From the NCBI RefSeq assembly GCF_017571475.1, contig NZ_JAGETW010000008.1:1-64000 (forward strand): a stretch of 64,000 nt of DNA, given 5' to 3'. Positions 25,418 to 34,643 of this stretch are shown here, in pieces. This DNA comes from Thiomicrorhabdus sp. 6S3-12. GTDB lineage: Bacteria; Pseudomonadota; Gammaproteobacteria; Thiomicrospirales; Thiomicrospiraceae. Positions within the stretch are counted from its first letter, which is position 1. Each line of letters begins with the position of its first letter. The position numbers were made by a program, and so were the translations under genes. The notes under the pieces were generated by a model. That model was given only the letters and a program-made list of their open reading frames with translations, was not told the origin of the DNA and did no database searches.

Positions 25418-25711
25418 TTACACAATTAAGCAGTCTTTGAATATGTCCAATGACTTTTTAGCGCCGAAGTGTTCGACCTTACTGCGCCATCGTGCGCCAA
25501 GCAGATAAAACCGAAGGCTGTCGGTTTCTTCATTATAAATTTCCAACAACTTCGCTTTTAGAACGACCCACTGCGCCGGCTCCAATTCACACTCAAAAAC
25601 GGAATACTGTACCCGAACACCATGGTCTAAACACGCTTTGGAAATATGCCTCAAACGCCTTTGACCACCCGGATCTTCAAAAGAGACATCATAGGTAATT
25701 AAAACCATCAT
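25418..25711 (-). CDS. cas2: CRISPR-associated endonuclease Cas2
   Basis: 97 residues. The N-terminal strand MVLITYDVS with the conserved Asp, then GQRRLRHISKACLDHGVRVQYSVFEC, is typical of Cas2. It forms the spacer-integration complex with Cas1. It lies 12 bp after cas1 and is the last protein gene before the leader. The first codon pair is Met-Met, so the start may be one codon later. Confidence 0.95.
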   Translation of the reverse strand: MMVLITYDVSFEDPGGQRRLRHISKACLDHGVRVQYSVFECELEPAQWVVLKAKLLEIYNEETDSLRFYLLGARWRSKVEHFGAKKSLDIFKDCLIV

Positions 25712-25723
25712 ACTTTGCTCCTC

Positions 25724-26743
25724 CTATCGAGGCACGAATGGAGGATATTCCGCCAAATCACCACGTATATGCCTAGAAAGCAACATAGCCTGAACATGAG
25801 GCAAAAGTCCGATCGGCACTTCTTCATTTAGGTAGGGGTGAATGACGGTTTCCTGTTTACGATTTTGTAAGGCAACCAATACCGACTTTCTTGCATCATC
25901 TTTAAGCTTAACTGCGCCACTGGCTTCGATTACAAAGTCATTAGCTTTAATCTGCTTACGATTAATCAGGCTCAAAACCAGTCTATCTACATACCAAGCG
26001 CGAAACTCTTCCAGAATGTCTTGCGCCAAACTATCTCTGCCCGGGCGATCTTGATGTAAGAAGCCAACTTGGGGATCAAGCCCAACTCCTTGCAAGGCCG
26101 CAGAAATATCATTGCCGATAATGCTATACAAAAAGGATAAAAGCGCATTTGTTCGATCCAAAGGAGGGCGACGAGATCTTTTCCTAAAAGCAAATTCCGG
26201 CTCAATTTTAGGCAGAATCAATCCATTAAAAACACCGAAATAAAACGAGGCCACTTCTCCTTCTATTCCGCGAATAGAGTCAAGATTGTTGGCGGATTTT
26301 AAACGATTAAGTGCCGAGGAGATTTGAGTAATTGCTTGCTGAACAGGTTCATTATCTCCGTGATTACGTAAATGGCGATAAAGCACCGAACGGGAGTTGC
26401 TGATTTTGGCGGCGATGATATTACGAGCAATACTTTCAGGCGAACCTTCCGCCACTTTATACTGCACTTTTCTAAGCAAAACATTACCTGTCTGCTGACC
26501 TTGCATTCGCCCAAGAAAACGCCCATATTGCGTGAAAAAGGCTAAATGAACGCCGTTTTCACCACAAAAACCGATCAGAAAAGGCGACACCATTACATTG
26601 CCAAAACAATAGATCGCCTGTATCGCATGAATCGGCACCTGCATCGCCTTTTCTTGCTCAACCTCGATCACCAAGGTTTCGCGCTCTTTATGTAAATAGG
26701 CTCCCTGCCGAGTGATATAAAGACTATTTTTCAGCTTCTTCAA
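25724..26743 (-). CDS. cas1: CRISPR-associated integrase Cas1 (type I-C)
   Basis: 339 residues, the usual length. The metal-binding triad is visible as E in RGIEGEVASFYFG, H in GFLHQDRPGRDSLAQDILEEFR, and D in the same segment. With Cas2 it integrates new spacers at the leader end. Its start overlaps the end of cas4 by 20 bp, as usual in I-C loci, where Cas4 and Cas1 act together. Confidence 0.96.
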   Translation of the reverse strand: MKKLKNSLYITRQGAYLHKERETLVIEVEQEKAMQVPIHAIQAIYCFGNVMVSPFLIGFCGENGVHLAFFTQYGRFLGRMQGQQTGNVLLRKVQYKVAEGSPESIARNIIAAKISNSRSVLYRHLRNHGDNEPVQQAITQISSALNRLKSANNLDSIRGIEGEVASFYFGVFNGLILPKIEPEFAFRKRSRRPPLDRTNALLSFLYSIIGNDISAALQGVGLDPQVGFLHQDRPGRDSLAQDILEEFRAWYVDRLVLSLINRKQIKANDFVIEASGAVKLKDDARKSVLVALQNRKQETVIHPYLNEEVPIGLLPHVQAMLLSRHIRGDLAEYPPFVPR

Positions 26744-27362
26744 ACACTGTCTCCTGATAAATGGATTTCACATAGCTCCTGCTTTTATCTCGAAAGGTCA
26801 GCTTGGGATTGCAAAGCTCATACAACGAACAAGCATCGCATTTTTTCTCATACTTCGCCTTGGGTGTAATGCCAGAGATCAATAATTGACGCGTTGCTTC
26901 AATAATCCCATACGTCTCATCGCGAAGTGCCACAGTAATTTCTACTTGATGACGATGTCGCGTTTGCCAATACCAGATTGCTCCATGTGAAACCTCAATG
27001 CTCAGCATCTCTTCTAAACAGAGTGCTTGAGCACAGAGTTGAATGAGGTCAATATGATCTTCTTTTGGCTTGCCGCGTTTATACTCAACCGGAAAACTGA
27101 CTCCAGTAGAGATTTCCACCTCCACCAAATCCAATTTTCCAGTTAAACCAAGCGATGGAGCCGAAACCTCTACCCCTCGCTCATAACGAATCCCTTTGCG
27201 AGACTCCGGCAAACCATGATCCACCCGCTGATGCAATTGCTGACCTTGCGCCGTTAACCAATTTTCCGACCAAACCTGTTCATTGTGAATCAGTGCACAC
27301 TGCCGAGGACAAAACGCATAATGCTGTAAAGCCGACAAGGGAATTAAGCGGGTGTCATCCAT
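26724..27362 (-). CDS. cas4: CRISPR-associated exonuclease Cas4
   Basis: 212 residues. A RecB-like nuclease with the iron-sulfur cysteines: CPRQC near 18-22 and CDACSLYELC near the C-terminus. Catalytic residues are seen in GKLDLVEVE and VEYKRGKPK. In I-C systems Cas4 trims pre-spacers and sets PAM-dependent orientation with Cas1-Cas2 (family knowledge). ATG 27362 is 3 bp after the cas7 stop. Confidence 0.95.
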   Translation of the reverse strand: MDDTRLIPLSALQHYAFCPRQCALIHNEQVWSENWLTAQGQQLHQRVDHGLPESRKGIRYERGVEVSAPSLGLTGKLDLVEVEISTGVSFPVEYKRGKPKEDHIDLIQLCAQALCLEEMLSIEVSHGAIWYWQTRHRHQVEITVALRDETYGIIEATRQLLISGITPKAKYEKKCDACSLYELCNPKLTFRDKSRSYVKSIYQETVFEEAEK

Positions 27363-27365
27363 GGG

Positions 27366-28235
27366 TTAGAAGACTTCTTTGGCTTCTACACCTAGTGCAT
27401 CCAAACCTTCGGTATTCAATTCGATCTTATAATCTGAATACTCTGCCGCTGGCGTTCCCTCTTCGCCTTTCACTCGTTCAACCGTGACGCGATCAAACAG
27501 TTTGTGTGCGGGCGCATTTCCCAAAGCATTCTCGTGCTTAAACACAATCAATTTACGCCCTGCCATTTCGCCTCGTGCCGCAGAGTGATCATGTTCAAAC
27601 ATCATTTCTAAGGCTTTCCAAACTTTCTCTAAATCTTCATCCGAGAATCCGGTTTTTTCCGCCAATTTAGCCGAAACAAAACCGTGAACTCGATACAGAC
27701 CGTAAGGAACAATATGTTTACGCCCCATCGTGCGTTCTTTTTCTAAATCCTTTTCATTGGTGACTGCCATACGTGTAATCGAAATTTCCAACGGAATAAT
27801 CGGATCAATGGATTTGGCAAATGCCAACTGTAAAGGACCGCGCACCTGACCAGAGTTCACCTCGGTGGTCATTACGGCACCAAACGCACGAACATCGAAG
27901 AAGTTAGCACACATCCAGTCGGTCACTTCTTTTGCCTTAGACTGATCTTTTGGCAATTTCTTAGGCTCAGATTTAATCTCAAGCGCATCATAGGCTTTTT
28001 GGTTTTGCTGATTCAGAACGCTTTTTTCTTGAACATAGATGTCATATCCCGGTGTGCTGTCTTCACTCAACTGTATGTAGTTGCGAATCTTGCGCTTCAG
28101 GCTCACATCCGTTACGAGGCCTTTGCTGGATTCAGGATCAAGACGCGGCATATTGCCAGCATCCGGATCACCATTCGGATTGCCGTTCGTTACATCAAAA
28201 AAGTAAACAAATTCGTAGCGGTTTTGGATAGTCAT
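27366..28235 (-). CDS. cas7: Cas7 (Csd2), Cascade backbone subunit
   Basis: 289 residues. The Csd2 signature NGNPNGDPDAGNMPR lies near 17-31, followed by VTDVSLKRKIRNYI. It also has GAVMTTEVNSGQVRGPLQL and a C-terminal HDHSAARGEM. Cas7 coats the crRNA in the type I-C Cascade complex. The start codon overlaps the cas8c stop (TAATG), so translation is coupled. Confidence 0.96.
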   Translation of the reverse strand: MTIQNRYEFVYFFDVTNGNPNGDPDAGNMPRLDPESSKGLVTDVSLKRKIRNYIQLSEDSTPGYDIYVQEKSVLNQQNQKAYDALEIKSEPKKLPKDQSKAKEVTDWMCANFFDVRAFGAVMTTEVNSGQVRGPLQLAFAKSIDPIIPLEISITRMAVTNEKDLEKERTMGRKHIVPYGLYRVHGFVSAKLAEKTGFSDEDLEKVWKALEMMFEHDHSAARGEMAGRKLIVFKHENALGNAPAHKLFDRVTVERVKGEEGTPAAEYSDYKIELNTEGLDALGVEAKEVF

Positions 28236-28639
28236 TATTCATTCCCTTCTGGAGTCAATTCATTAGTTTCGTCTGATTCTGGTTTCACAAAGCGTGCGTT
28301 TTTCTGATGGTAGTAACCAATCGAAAAACGTCCCTGATTTTCAATGGAAAAATGGCGCGGGAACTCTGTTGGCAACATTGCCATAATTTCGCCAAGTTCT
28401 TTTTCGATAGAAAAAGCAAGCCCCGGTTTATCCTTGCGAATTTTGGATAGATGGTGCTTACTGCCTGAAAGTAATCGCGGGTAAACCGAATAAGGAACCG
28501 TCGATGCAGACGCATAATATTTGTCGGCAATCGTCGCATTAACCTTATCGCCTAACGCATTGCGTTGAATGTCTTCCAACACGGCAAATAGCCTGCCTAA
28601 CAAATAGGCCGGATTAGAATTGGACTCATCTAAACTCAT
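28235..28639 (-). CDS. cas11c: Cas11c small subunit from an internal start in cas8c
   Basis: An in-frame ATG at 28639 (codon 466 of cas8c) is preceded by GAGGAG exactly 6 nt away, a stronger ribosome site than most starts in this window. Translation gives 134 residues starting MSLDESNSNPAYLLGRLF and ending with the cas8c stop. Published work on type I-C systems shows that the small subunit is made this way from within cas8c. The site and frame are directly visible; expression is inferred. Confidence 0.75.
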   Translation of the reverse strand: MSLDESNSNPAYLLGRLFAVLEDIQRNALGDKVNATIADKYYASASTVPYSVYPRLLSGSKHHLSKIRKDKPGLAFSIEKELGEIMAMLPTEFPRHFSIENQGRFSIGYYHQKNARFVKPESDETNELTPEGNE

Positions 28640-30034
28640 GGAAATCTCCTCTTTGCCAAGTAATCTGAGTTCTCGTTGTAATACTGCTTTCACCATAGCG
28701 ACCCGTAAACCGCCAATATCGCCATCGGCTCTGAATCTTGATAGTAATTGCGCCAATATCGCTCTTGGATAACGTTGGCCCGTTAAAATAGACCGCATCA
28801 GTTCGCCAGCCAAATGCGCCGGAACATCATCAATTTTTGGTTTTTGAGCTTCTCGATGCGGAACCAATTGCAGTAATAAACGCCAAACCGACGGAGGCGT
28901 TTTCCAAGGCAATGGGTTAAGAGCCAAATCCTGAAAATGTTCAGAAAATCGTTGTTGAATCTGTCCAAGATCGGTTTGTAACCAGAAACGGATGGAAAGC
29001 CGAGCAGCATTAGGTGCCAAGCCTAAAATAAAGAATTGGGTGTTCGGATCAAGATTCGGCGAGATCTCCGACAAAGGTCGTCCTTTTGCGAGCTTTTCCA
29101 ATTCAGAGCCAAGCTCTTTGGCTTCACTTTCATCGGTTGGGGCAGGGGGATTAAAACCCTTCATAAAAAAAGCTTCTGCACTTTTTGCCTTTTGCTCACT
29201 ATTCGCTATGGCCCAAAACACCACACTGGTATCACCTAAACTAATCACCTGATCGTTCTCTCGGCGTAATAGATAATTTAAGGCTGTGGTATAAGCAAAA
29301 GCGGCTTGTTCCGAAACCGGTGCATTGTCCCCCTGCCCCTTTCCAAAGGATTCAAAGGATTCTTTATTAAAAGAAACAATATCTACCCCAGAACTTTGTC
29401 CGCCTGAAACACCTTTAATCTTCGGATGTAATCTGGAGATAGATGCTTGCTTGCCAGTAATTAAGCACACAGCTTCTTTGGCATTGTCCGATTTAAGCAA
29501 ATCACCCCAAATCGTTTTAGCTTCGGAAGATTCATGGATATATTGGCGAACGCCATCTAATTGAAAAACAACATTGGCATCTAAGACATCTGACGTAAGT
29601 ATGGACTCCTCAAAATGTTCAGGTTGCCAATTTTTCAGAAATGAAAATAAAGCTTTCAGTCCTGTATCTTCGACATTTTCAAAAAGGGATAAGTGCAAAT
29701 CACGGAAGGCTTCAAAAGTCGGCAAGGTAAACTCAAATATAGCCTCGCTTTTTTTATCCTTCGGTAAAGCAATACCTAATACATAAGCCGTTTTGTCCCA
29801 TAGAAAATTCGGTTTAATTCCGGAAGTTCTTTTTTCCGGACGAGGTACGTTCATTAATTTGGGTTTCGGCTTTTTTTCATCTGTCAGATTTGGAACCAGA
29901 TCAACCAATTCGCCTTGTTCAGAAAGCACCAGAATATAGCCAATCTTTTCTTCACTAAATCCAAAGGCTGGCACCTTGCTTTTATTTCCATTATTAAGGC
30001 GATCGTAATATTGCGTTAAGGCAGATAAAATCAT
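28235..30034 (-). CDS. cas8c: Cas8c (Csd1), Cascade large subunit
   Basis: 599 residues. Csd1 family features include ILSALTQYYDRL at the start, the DGVRQYIHESSEAKTIW region and the C-terminal NPAYLLGRLFAVLEDIQRNA block. It recognises the PAM and recruits Cas3 (family knowledge). It overlaps cas5c by 4 bp upstream and cas7 by 1 bp downstream. The 3' part also carries an internal start for cas11c. Confidence 0.95.
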   Translation of the reverse strand: MILSALTQYYDRLNNGNKSKVPAFGFSEEKIGYILVLSEQGELVDLVPNLTDEKKPKPKLMNVPRPEKRTSGIKPNFLWDKTAYVLGIALPKDKKSEAIFEFTLPTFEAFRDLHLSLFENVEDTGLKALFSFLKNWQPEHFEESILTSDVLDANVVFQLDGVRQYIHESSEAKTIWGDLLKSDNAKEAVCLITGKQASISRLHPKIKGVSGGQSSGVDIVSFNKESFESFGKGQGDNAPVSEQAAFAYTTALNYLLRRENDQVISLGDTSVVFWAIANSEQKAKSAEAFFMKGFNPPAPTDESEAKELGSELEKLAKGRPLSEISPNLDPNTQFFILGLAPNAARLSIRFWLQTDLGQIQQRFSEHFQDLALNPLPWKTPPSVWRLLLQLVPHREAQKPKIDDVPAHLAGELMRSILTGQRYPRAILAQLLSRFRADGDIGGLRVAMVKAVLQRELRLLGKEEISMSLDESNSNPAYLLGRLFAVLEDIQRNALGDKVNATIADKYYASASTVPYSVYPRLLSGSKHHLSKIRKDKPGLAFSIEKELGEIMAMLPTEFPRHFSIENQGRFSIGYYHQKNARFVKPESDETNELTPEGNE

Positions 30035-30720
30035 TGCACCACCTCTGATGATCGGAAAGGCGGAACCTCTATCACGCCGTTTTTCAATTCTGCTCTAAAA
30101 AACTTTGGTTCCGCTCGATTGGCAAAATCAATGTCATGCAGTATCCAACCTAAGTCTTTAGATTCTTTGCTTAGTTCGGAGTCGGGGAAATCCTCATCGG
30201 ATTCAATCAAAGAAAAATAGGCAGGGAATTCGCGATTGCCTAAACAGGGTTGGTGGAAAAACTGGCCTTTACGTGCCCGGCGGTTAAAAATATCGAGATG
30301 CTTACCAACCGAATCATCGGCTCCAGCTTTGTCGGTCAGTTCAAAATGCGCTTCTATTACATAGCCAACATTGCGAAGCAGAGTGGTTGCTCTTTGCTGA
30401 CGATTATCCTGTTTATTTGGATTATCAATTAAAAAACCCAGTCCCTCTGTAGATTTTTTCTTCATCGCCCCGCTGACTTTGGACGCGGAAATTTTGCAAT
30501 TTCCCAACTCATTACGCCGAATGGATTCAAAACGCACCGGCTTTAAGACATGGATGCGATCAACCACCCAACGGATGGCCGGTTTCCAATGAATCGCTTC
30601 CAAAACACCTCTAGCCGCCGAGGGAGTGATCACATCATAAGAAACACGCTCAACCTTCATCTCAGGTCGGGTAAAACACGCATAATCACCCCAAATATGC
30701 AATTTAATGCCGTAAGCCAT
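30031..30720 (-). CDS. cas5c: Cas5c (Cas5d), crRNA-processing subunit
   Basis: 229 residues. The Cas5d pattern WGDYACFTRPEMKVERVSYD followed by ITPSAARGVLEAIHWKPAI is diagnostic. In I-C systems, which lack Cas6, this protein cuts the pre-crRNA and holds the 5' handle (family knowledge). It lies 38 bp after cas3 and overlaps cas8c by 4 bp. Confidence 0.95.
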   Translation of the reverse strand: MAYGIKLHIWGDYACFTRPEMKVERVSYDVITPSAARGVLEAIHWKPAIRWVVDRIHVLKPVRFESIRRNELGNCKISASKVSGAMKKKSTEGLGFLIDNPNKQDNRQQRATTLLRNVGYVIEAHFELTDKAGADDSVGKHLDIFNRRARKGQFFHQPCLGNREFPAYFSLIESDEDFPDSELSKESKDLGWILHDIDFANRAEPKFFRAELKNGVIEVPPFRSSEVVQ

Positions 30721-30758
30721 TATTTTCTCCTCTCTTCATCCACGCCCAATTATGGCGA

Positions 30759-33023
30759 CTACAAAACAGAACATTCAGCTTTCATAAACGTCGGATCCGT
30801 CCAACTAATCCCGAATTCTGCATCGTAAATACTTAAGTTAATTAATTCCCAGAACTGATCTTCAAAACGATGCGGCGCAATTGTTTGGATTGCACCGCCC
30901 ATCTGAAGACTTTCCAATCCTGTTTGCGGAATTTGCACGATATAAGACTGAAGCTTGCGTAATATGCTACTCACGCTATCTGTTGTCTCCAGCTCTTTTA
31001 ACAAGCTTTTGGCTTCATTATCAAAAGGAATAAAAACCGGCATCATAAAGCTCTCGATCATTCGAAAATCCTTCGCGATTTTCTGGAATGGGAAATCCAG
31101 TTTTGATGCGCCGACTCGACAGGCCTTTAACAACTGTTTCTGATCAAGTTCATCCCCTTTGCGCCAATACACATTAGAGAAATAATCTTTAATCGCATCC
31201 TGATCCAATAAATTTCCATGTCCTTTTCGAAACACCGAACGCATATCTGCCGCAAGCCCTTTCAGTTCCGGAGGAACCGACCAATCAGGAGATGTAAAAA
31301 TCCAAACATGGCTTTCCTCTTTGGCTCGTAAACGCTCACGGTTACAACGCCCTGCCGCTTGAGCAATGGAATCCAAACCTGCTTCGGCACGCATCACACA
31401 AGGGAAATCCACATCTACACCGGCTTCAATCAGCGAGGTGGAAATCACTCGACACGGCAACCCTTGTTGCAACCTTTCTCGGATCACTTCCAAAGTTGTG
31501 GTTCTATGAGCGGCACACATTAAGGTCGTTAAATGAAAAGCCCCTTCGGCTTGCTGATCTTTAAGAGTTTGGAAAAGCGATTGCGCATGACGACGGTTAT
31601 TCACTATCGTGAGAATTTGCTCATTTTGCTGCATACGCGAGATAAGGTCATCATCACTCAACTCCCCCAAGTGAGAGACATTAACCAGGCTGAGTTCTTC
31701 AAACAGTCTCTCTGGATTAGGAGCAATTTCACGAACGTTGCTAAAGCCCCTTTCAAAATTCGGTTCGCACAGAGCAGGTTGAGTTGCAGTACAGAGCACG
31801 ACCGAACAACCGTAATTGCGCGCTAATTCGTCAATAGCTGCCATGACCGGGCGGAGAAATTTAAGCGGTAATGTTTGCGCTTCATCCAGAATAATGACGC
31901 TACCCGAAATGTTGTGGAGTTTGCGACAACGCGATGGACGATCCGCAAACAGGGATTCGAAAAACTGCACCGCCGTTGTTACGACAACCGGCATGTCCCA
32001 GTTTTCCATCGCCAATTTCAACTTATCACGGGTTTCTTCTACACCCTCTTTATCACCGATTTTGCGATCATCAAAATTACTGTGATGTTCTAAAACGGAG
32101 GAATCGCCCAAATCGCCAAAAGCCTCCCTAAACACTTTGGCGTTCTGTTCAATAATGCTGGTAAAGGGGATGACATAGATCACTCGGCGCATATCATGTG
32201 CCAGAGCGTGATCCAAGGCAAAAGCCATAGAACTCAATGTTTTTCCGCCGCCAGTCGGGACAGTTAAGGTAAATAAGCCTGGCGGAAGTTTGGCCTTGAG
32301 TCGAGCAGTATGGAGAATTTCTTTACGAAGTTGATTAACCTTTTTTGTCTGATCGCTGTTCTTCGCCATCTCATTTAAGGCTTGATTCAACCGCTCTTTA
32401 AGTTCGGATAATTGAGGATAATCACCACGAAGTAGAGGTTTGCCCTCAAGCGCCTTATAAAACTTATCGGTATCAATAAAATCCGCATCGACCAAACAGG
32501 AAAAAATCATGCGAATCAAAAACGCATACTGAAAGCCTTGAAGTTCATCATCAGGATTAGGCGAAATCCGAGGTGATAGATTTTCAGCTAAAGGCAAAAC
32601 AAGTTCGCTGTTCCAAGCATCCTTATCCAACACACAGAGTTCTTTGCCAAATTGAAGTTTCATGCGTTCTTTAAGGGCTCGTCGACCATCCCCTTCACCA
32701 GAACCATTGGCTAAACCGGCATGGTGCCCGGCAATGGCATAGGAAATTAAATTATTCCAAGGTTCAGGCAAAATATCCGTAACCATTTTTGCACCCGCCG
32801 TTGCGTGATCTACCTTATTTGAGGAGCCTGCAAGCCGAGCCTGAAATTCAGGTGTGTATTTACCCAAATCATGTAACAGTCCAGCCAGATAGGCTAACTC
32901 CTTAGCACCAAAGTATCTCGCATTGTGTTTTGCAGCCTCGGCAACAACGTGTAAATGATTGTCTAAAGTTTGCCAATCAGATTTATCACTCTGCTTACCA
33001 GAATGTGCGAAATAGTTACTCAC
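30759..33023 (-). CDS. cas3: Cas3 nuclease-helicase (HD plus DExD/H)
   Basis: 754 residues from GTG 33023, with AAGGAG 7 nt upstream. An N-terminal HD nuclease domain (HD at 51-52 in LLHDLGKYTPEF, second His cluster in AIAGHHAGLANG) is fused to a superfamily 2 helicase. The helicase has Walker A TVPTGGGKTLSS, DEAQ box IILDEAQTLP, and the C-terminal motif with AQAAGRCNRE. All catalytic motifs are intact, so it should degrade targeted DNA. It is the first cas gene, 59 bp after the HIRAN gene. Confidence 0.96.
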   Translation of the reverse strand: MSNYFAHSGKQSDKSDWQTLDNHLHVVAEAAKHNARYFGAKELAYLAGLLHDLGKYTPEFQARLAGSSNKVDHATAGAKMVTDILPEPWNNLISYAIAGHHAGLANGSGEGDGRRALKERMKLQFGKELCVLDKDAWNSELVLPLAENLSPRISPNPDDELQGFQYAFLIRMIFSCLVDADFIDTDKFYKALEGKPLLRGDYPQLSELKERLNQALNEMAKNSDQTKKVNQLRKEILHTARLKAKLPPGLFTLTVPTGGGKTLSSMAFALDHALAHDMRRVIYVIPFTSIIEQNAKVFREAFGDLGDSSVLEHHSNFDDRKIGDKEGVEETRDKLKLAMENWDMPVVVTTAVQFFESLFADRPSRCRKLHNISGSVIILDEAQTLPLKFLRPVMAAIDELARNYGCSVVLCTATQPALCEPNFERGFSNVREIAPNPERLFEELSLVNVSHLGELSDDDLISRMQQNEQILTIVNNRRHAQSLFQTLKDQQAEGAFHLTTLMCAAHRTTTLEVIRERLQQGLPCRVISTSLIEAGVDVDFPCVMRAEAGLDSIAQAAGRCNRERLRAKEESHVWIFTSPDWSVPPELKGLAADMRSVFRKGHGNLLDQDAIKDYFSNVYWRKGDELDQKQLLKACRVGASKLDFPFQKIAKDFRMIESFMMPVFIPFDNEAKSLLKELETTDSVSSILRKLQSYIVQIPQTGLESLQMGGAIQTIAPHRFEDQFWELINLSIYDAEFGISWTDPTFMKAECSVL

Positions 33024-33082
33024 TTACCATCTCCTTGAATTCACCCTTTAAAAACAGAACAACAGCAAAATTTGAATCCCAG

Positions 33083-33541
33083 TCATACATCTAAAAAGAC
33101 CTTAATTTCAACCTTCTGCCAAGGGTCATCACTCTCTTTCAGCTTAGTAATCACCCCATACAGGTTTTGTCGATTTTGTAATAATTGATTAACCGAATAG
33201 TTCTGTTTTCTAGGCAAATAGCCCAACTTATAGCTGGCTTCTGAGGAGTGATCTTGCCAGTAAATTTCGATCGCATCCTTATCATATTTATTGGTTGGTT
33301 CGGCTTTAAATTTCAGCGTGGCACCTACTTTCAATCGTGACCACACATTTTTACCTTCGTAATATTGAAACCCGGCAACAGGCGAAGTATGTAACAGCAC
33401 AGAAGTAATGGACGCGGAGTTTTTTGTTGCCTTTTCTTCAAATTTTTTCTGCTTTTGAATAGCACCCGCTTTTGCTTGATTTGCCACCCATCCAATTGAA
33501 GCGAATCCAATAAGAGATTTCAGTAGTTTTCGTCTATTCAT
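33083..33541 (-). CDS. HIRAN-domain protein with a Tat-type signal peptide, upstream of cas3
   Basis: 152 residues. The N-terminus MNRRKLLKSLIGFASIGW contains a twin-arginine pattern (RRKLLK) and a hydrophobic core ending near AKAGA, so export by Tat is likely. The rest (about 48-150) is a HIRAN domain: SPVAGFQYYEG, GATLKFKAEPTNKYDKDAIEI, then KLGYLPRKQN. HIRAN domains usually bind DNA ends and are cytosolic, so export is odd. The gene lies between the WYL regulator and cas3 on the same strand, 59 bp before cas3, and may be read with the cas genes. No link to CRISPR function is proven. Confidence 0.8.
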   Translation of the reverse strand: MNRRKLLKSLIGFASIGWVANQAKAGAIQKQKKFEEKATKNSASITSVLLHTSPVAGFQYYEGKNVWSRLKVGATLKFKAEPTNKYDKDAIEIYWQDHSSEASYKLGYLPRKQNYSVNQLLQNRQNLYGVITKLKESDDPWQKVEIKVFLDV

Positions 33542-33633
33542 TCATCTCTCCCACACTCATGCCGAATAAAATCAAAATGGTTTCCATTAGCTACTTCTTG
33601 ATTGGTAGCTTATAGACAGCTTATCAAATCTAT

Positions 33634-33650
33634 GGGACAAATCTTGTCCC
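33634..33650. promoter_or_regulatory. perfect 7-bp inverted repeat upstream of the HIRAN-cas genes
   Basis: GGGACAA and TTGTCCC flank a 3-bp centre, located between the WYL gene stop and the HIRAN start (about 93 bp before it). A looser dyad, AGCTAC ... GTAGCT, lies closer to the HIRAN gene (around 33588-33610). The position suits an operator for transcription of HIRAN and perhaps the cas genes. The binding protein is unknown; the neighbouring WYL regulator is the first candidate. Confidence 0.5.
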
Positions 33651-33664
33651 TGGAATTCATCTAT

Positions 33665-34630
33665 CTATTCATCTAGATAAAGCTCACTTGCCTGTAGGAG
33701 TTGCTGCCTAACCTTTTCTCGTAATTCTGGAGGCGCGATGACCTTAACGTTAGCGCCGTGTTTAAGAATGTCTTGGATCAATTCAATATCGTGGTGGTAA
33801 GGCAAATGCATCATCAGGCTACCGTCTATTTGTTTTTCAATGACTTGTTCGGGATGCCAGAGTTCGTTTTTAACCCAACGACTGATGTATTCATTGAAGT
33901 GCAAAACCGCCAAGCACTTCGCATTGCCGCCAAAAATGCCATAACTGTCCGCAAAGTGATTTTTCAAGGTGTCGGCATCGATGGAACACGCCTTTTGGTA
34001 AAGATTTTGACAGTAGGCGATTGCATCTATTGAGAAACTGCGAATCCCTTTGCTGTGGTGGCAAAAAGCGTCCAGATACCAGTTATCTTTATATCTAACT
34101 AGCTGCTGAGGAGAAATTGTTCGCAGGTCAGTTTGATCTGTATTGCGTTTCCAATATTGAATTTCCAGTTGCTCTTGTTGAACAAGCGCATCGACGATTT
34201 GATTGAATATTTTGGTGGAAATATTTCTTTGCCCAATTTCGATAATTTTTATTTTCCGTGCCAGTTCATTGGCCGAATCGGAATCTTTTAATAACTTTTT
34301 AAGACGGTTTTTAATAGGTTCAAGTTGTTGAGCAAGTGCGCCTTGCGACAGTTGTTCAATGGTAATATTTAAAGCGAATAGCGCTTGCAACTCGTCCGCA
34401 GAAAGCCAATAACCGTCGAGTTCCAGCTGCTGCATACGATGTTCGTCAAGATAGACTTGGTTGTGATGGATATAGCAGGGAAGCTGTTGATGGTCGTTGA
34501 GGCACTCAATATCCCGTCGAATGGTCTTTTCCGAACACTCATACTGCATCGCCAGCCAGTCGAGCGGCGTCGGACGCCTGCGGTTTCGCAATTGAGCTTT
34601 AATCGCCTGACAACGCTCCGACTTATTCAT
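33665..34630 (-). CDS. WYL-domain transcriptional regulator beside the cas locus
   Basis: 321 residues from ATG 34630; a GTG at 34645 is the other option. An N-terminal HTH (LDWLAMQYECSEKTIRRDIECL) is followed by the WYL domain with the segment RYKDNWYLDAFCHHSKGIRSFSIDAI, and a WYL C-terminal part. WYL regulators are frequent neighbours of CRISPR-Cas loci and are thought to sense nucleic-acid ligands (family knowledge). It lies upstream of the HIRAN and cas genes on the same strand and has overlapping palindromes before its own start. Confidence 0.88.
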   Translation of the reverse strand: MNKSERCQAIKAQLRNRRRPTPLDWLAMQYECSEKTIRRDIECLNDHQQLPCYIHHNQVYLDEHRMQQLELDGYWLSADELQALFALNITIEQLSQGALAQQLEPIKNRLKKLLKDSDSANELARKIKIIEIGQRNISTKIFNQIVDALVQQEQLEIQYWKRNTDQTDLRTISPQQLVRYKDNWYLDAFCHHSKGIRSFSIDAIAYCQNLYQKACSIDADTLKNHFADSYGIFGGNAKCLAVLHFNEYISRWVKNELWHPEQVIEKQIDGSLMMHLPYHHDIELIQDILKHGANVKVIAPPELREKVRQQLLQASELYLDE

Positions 34631-34643
34631 ACCGTAATTTGAC

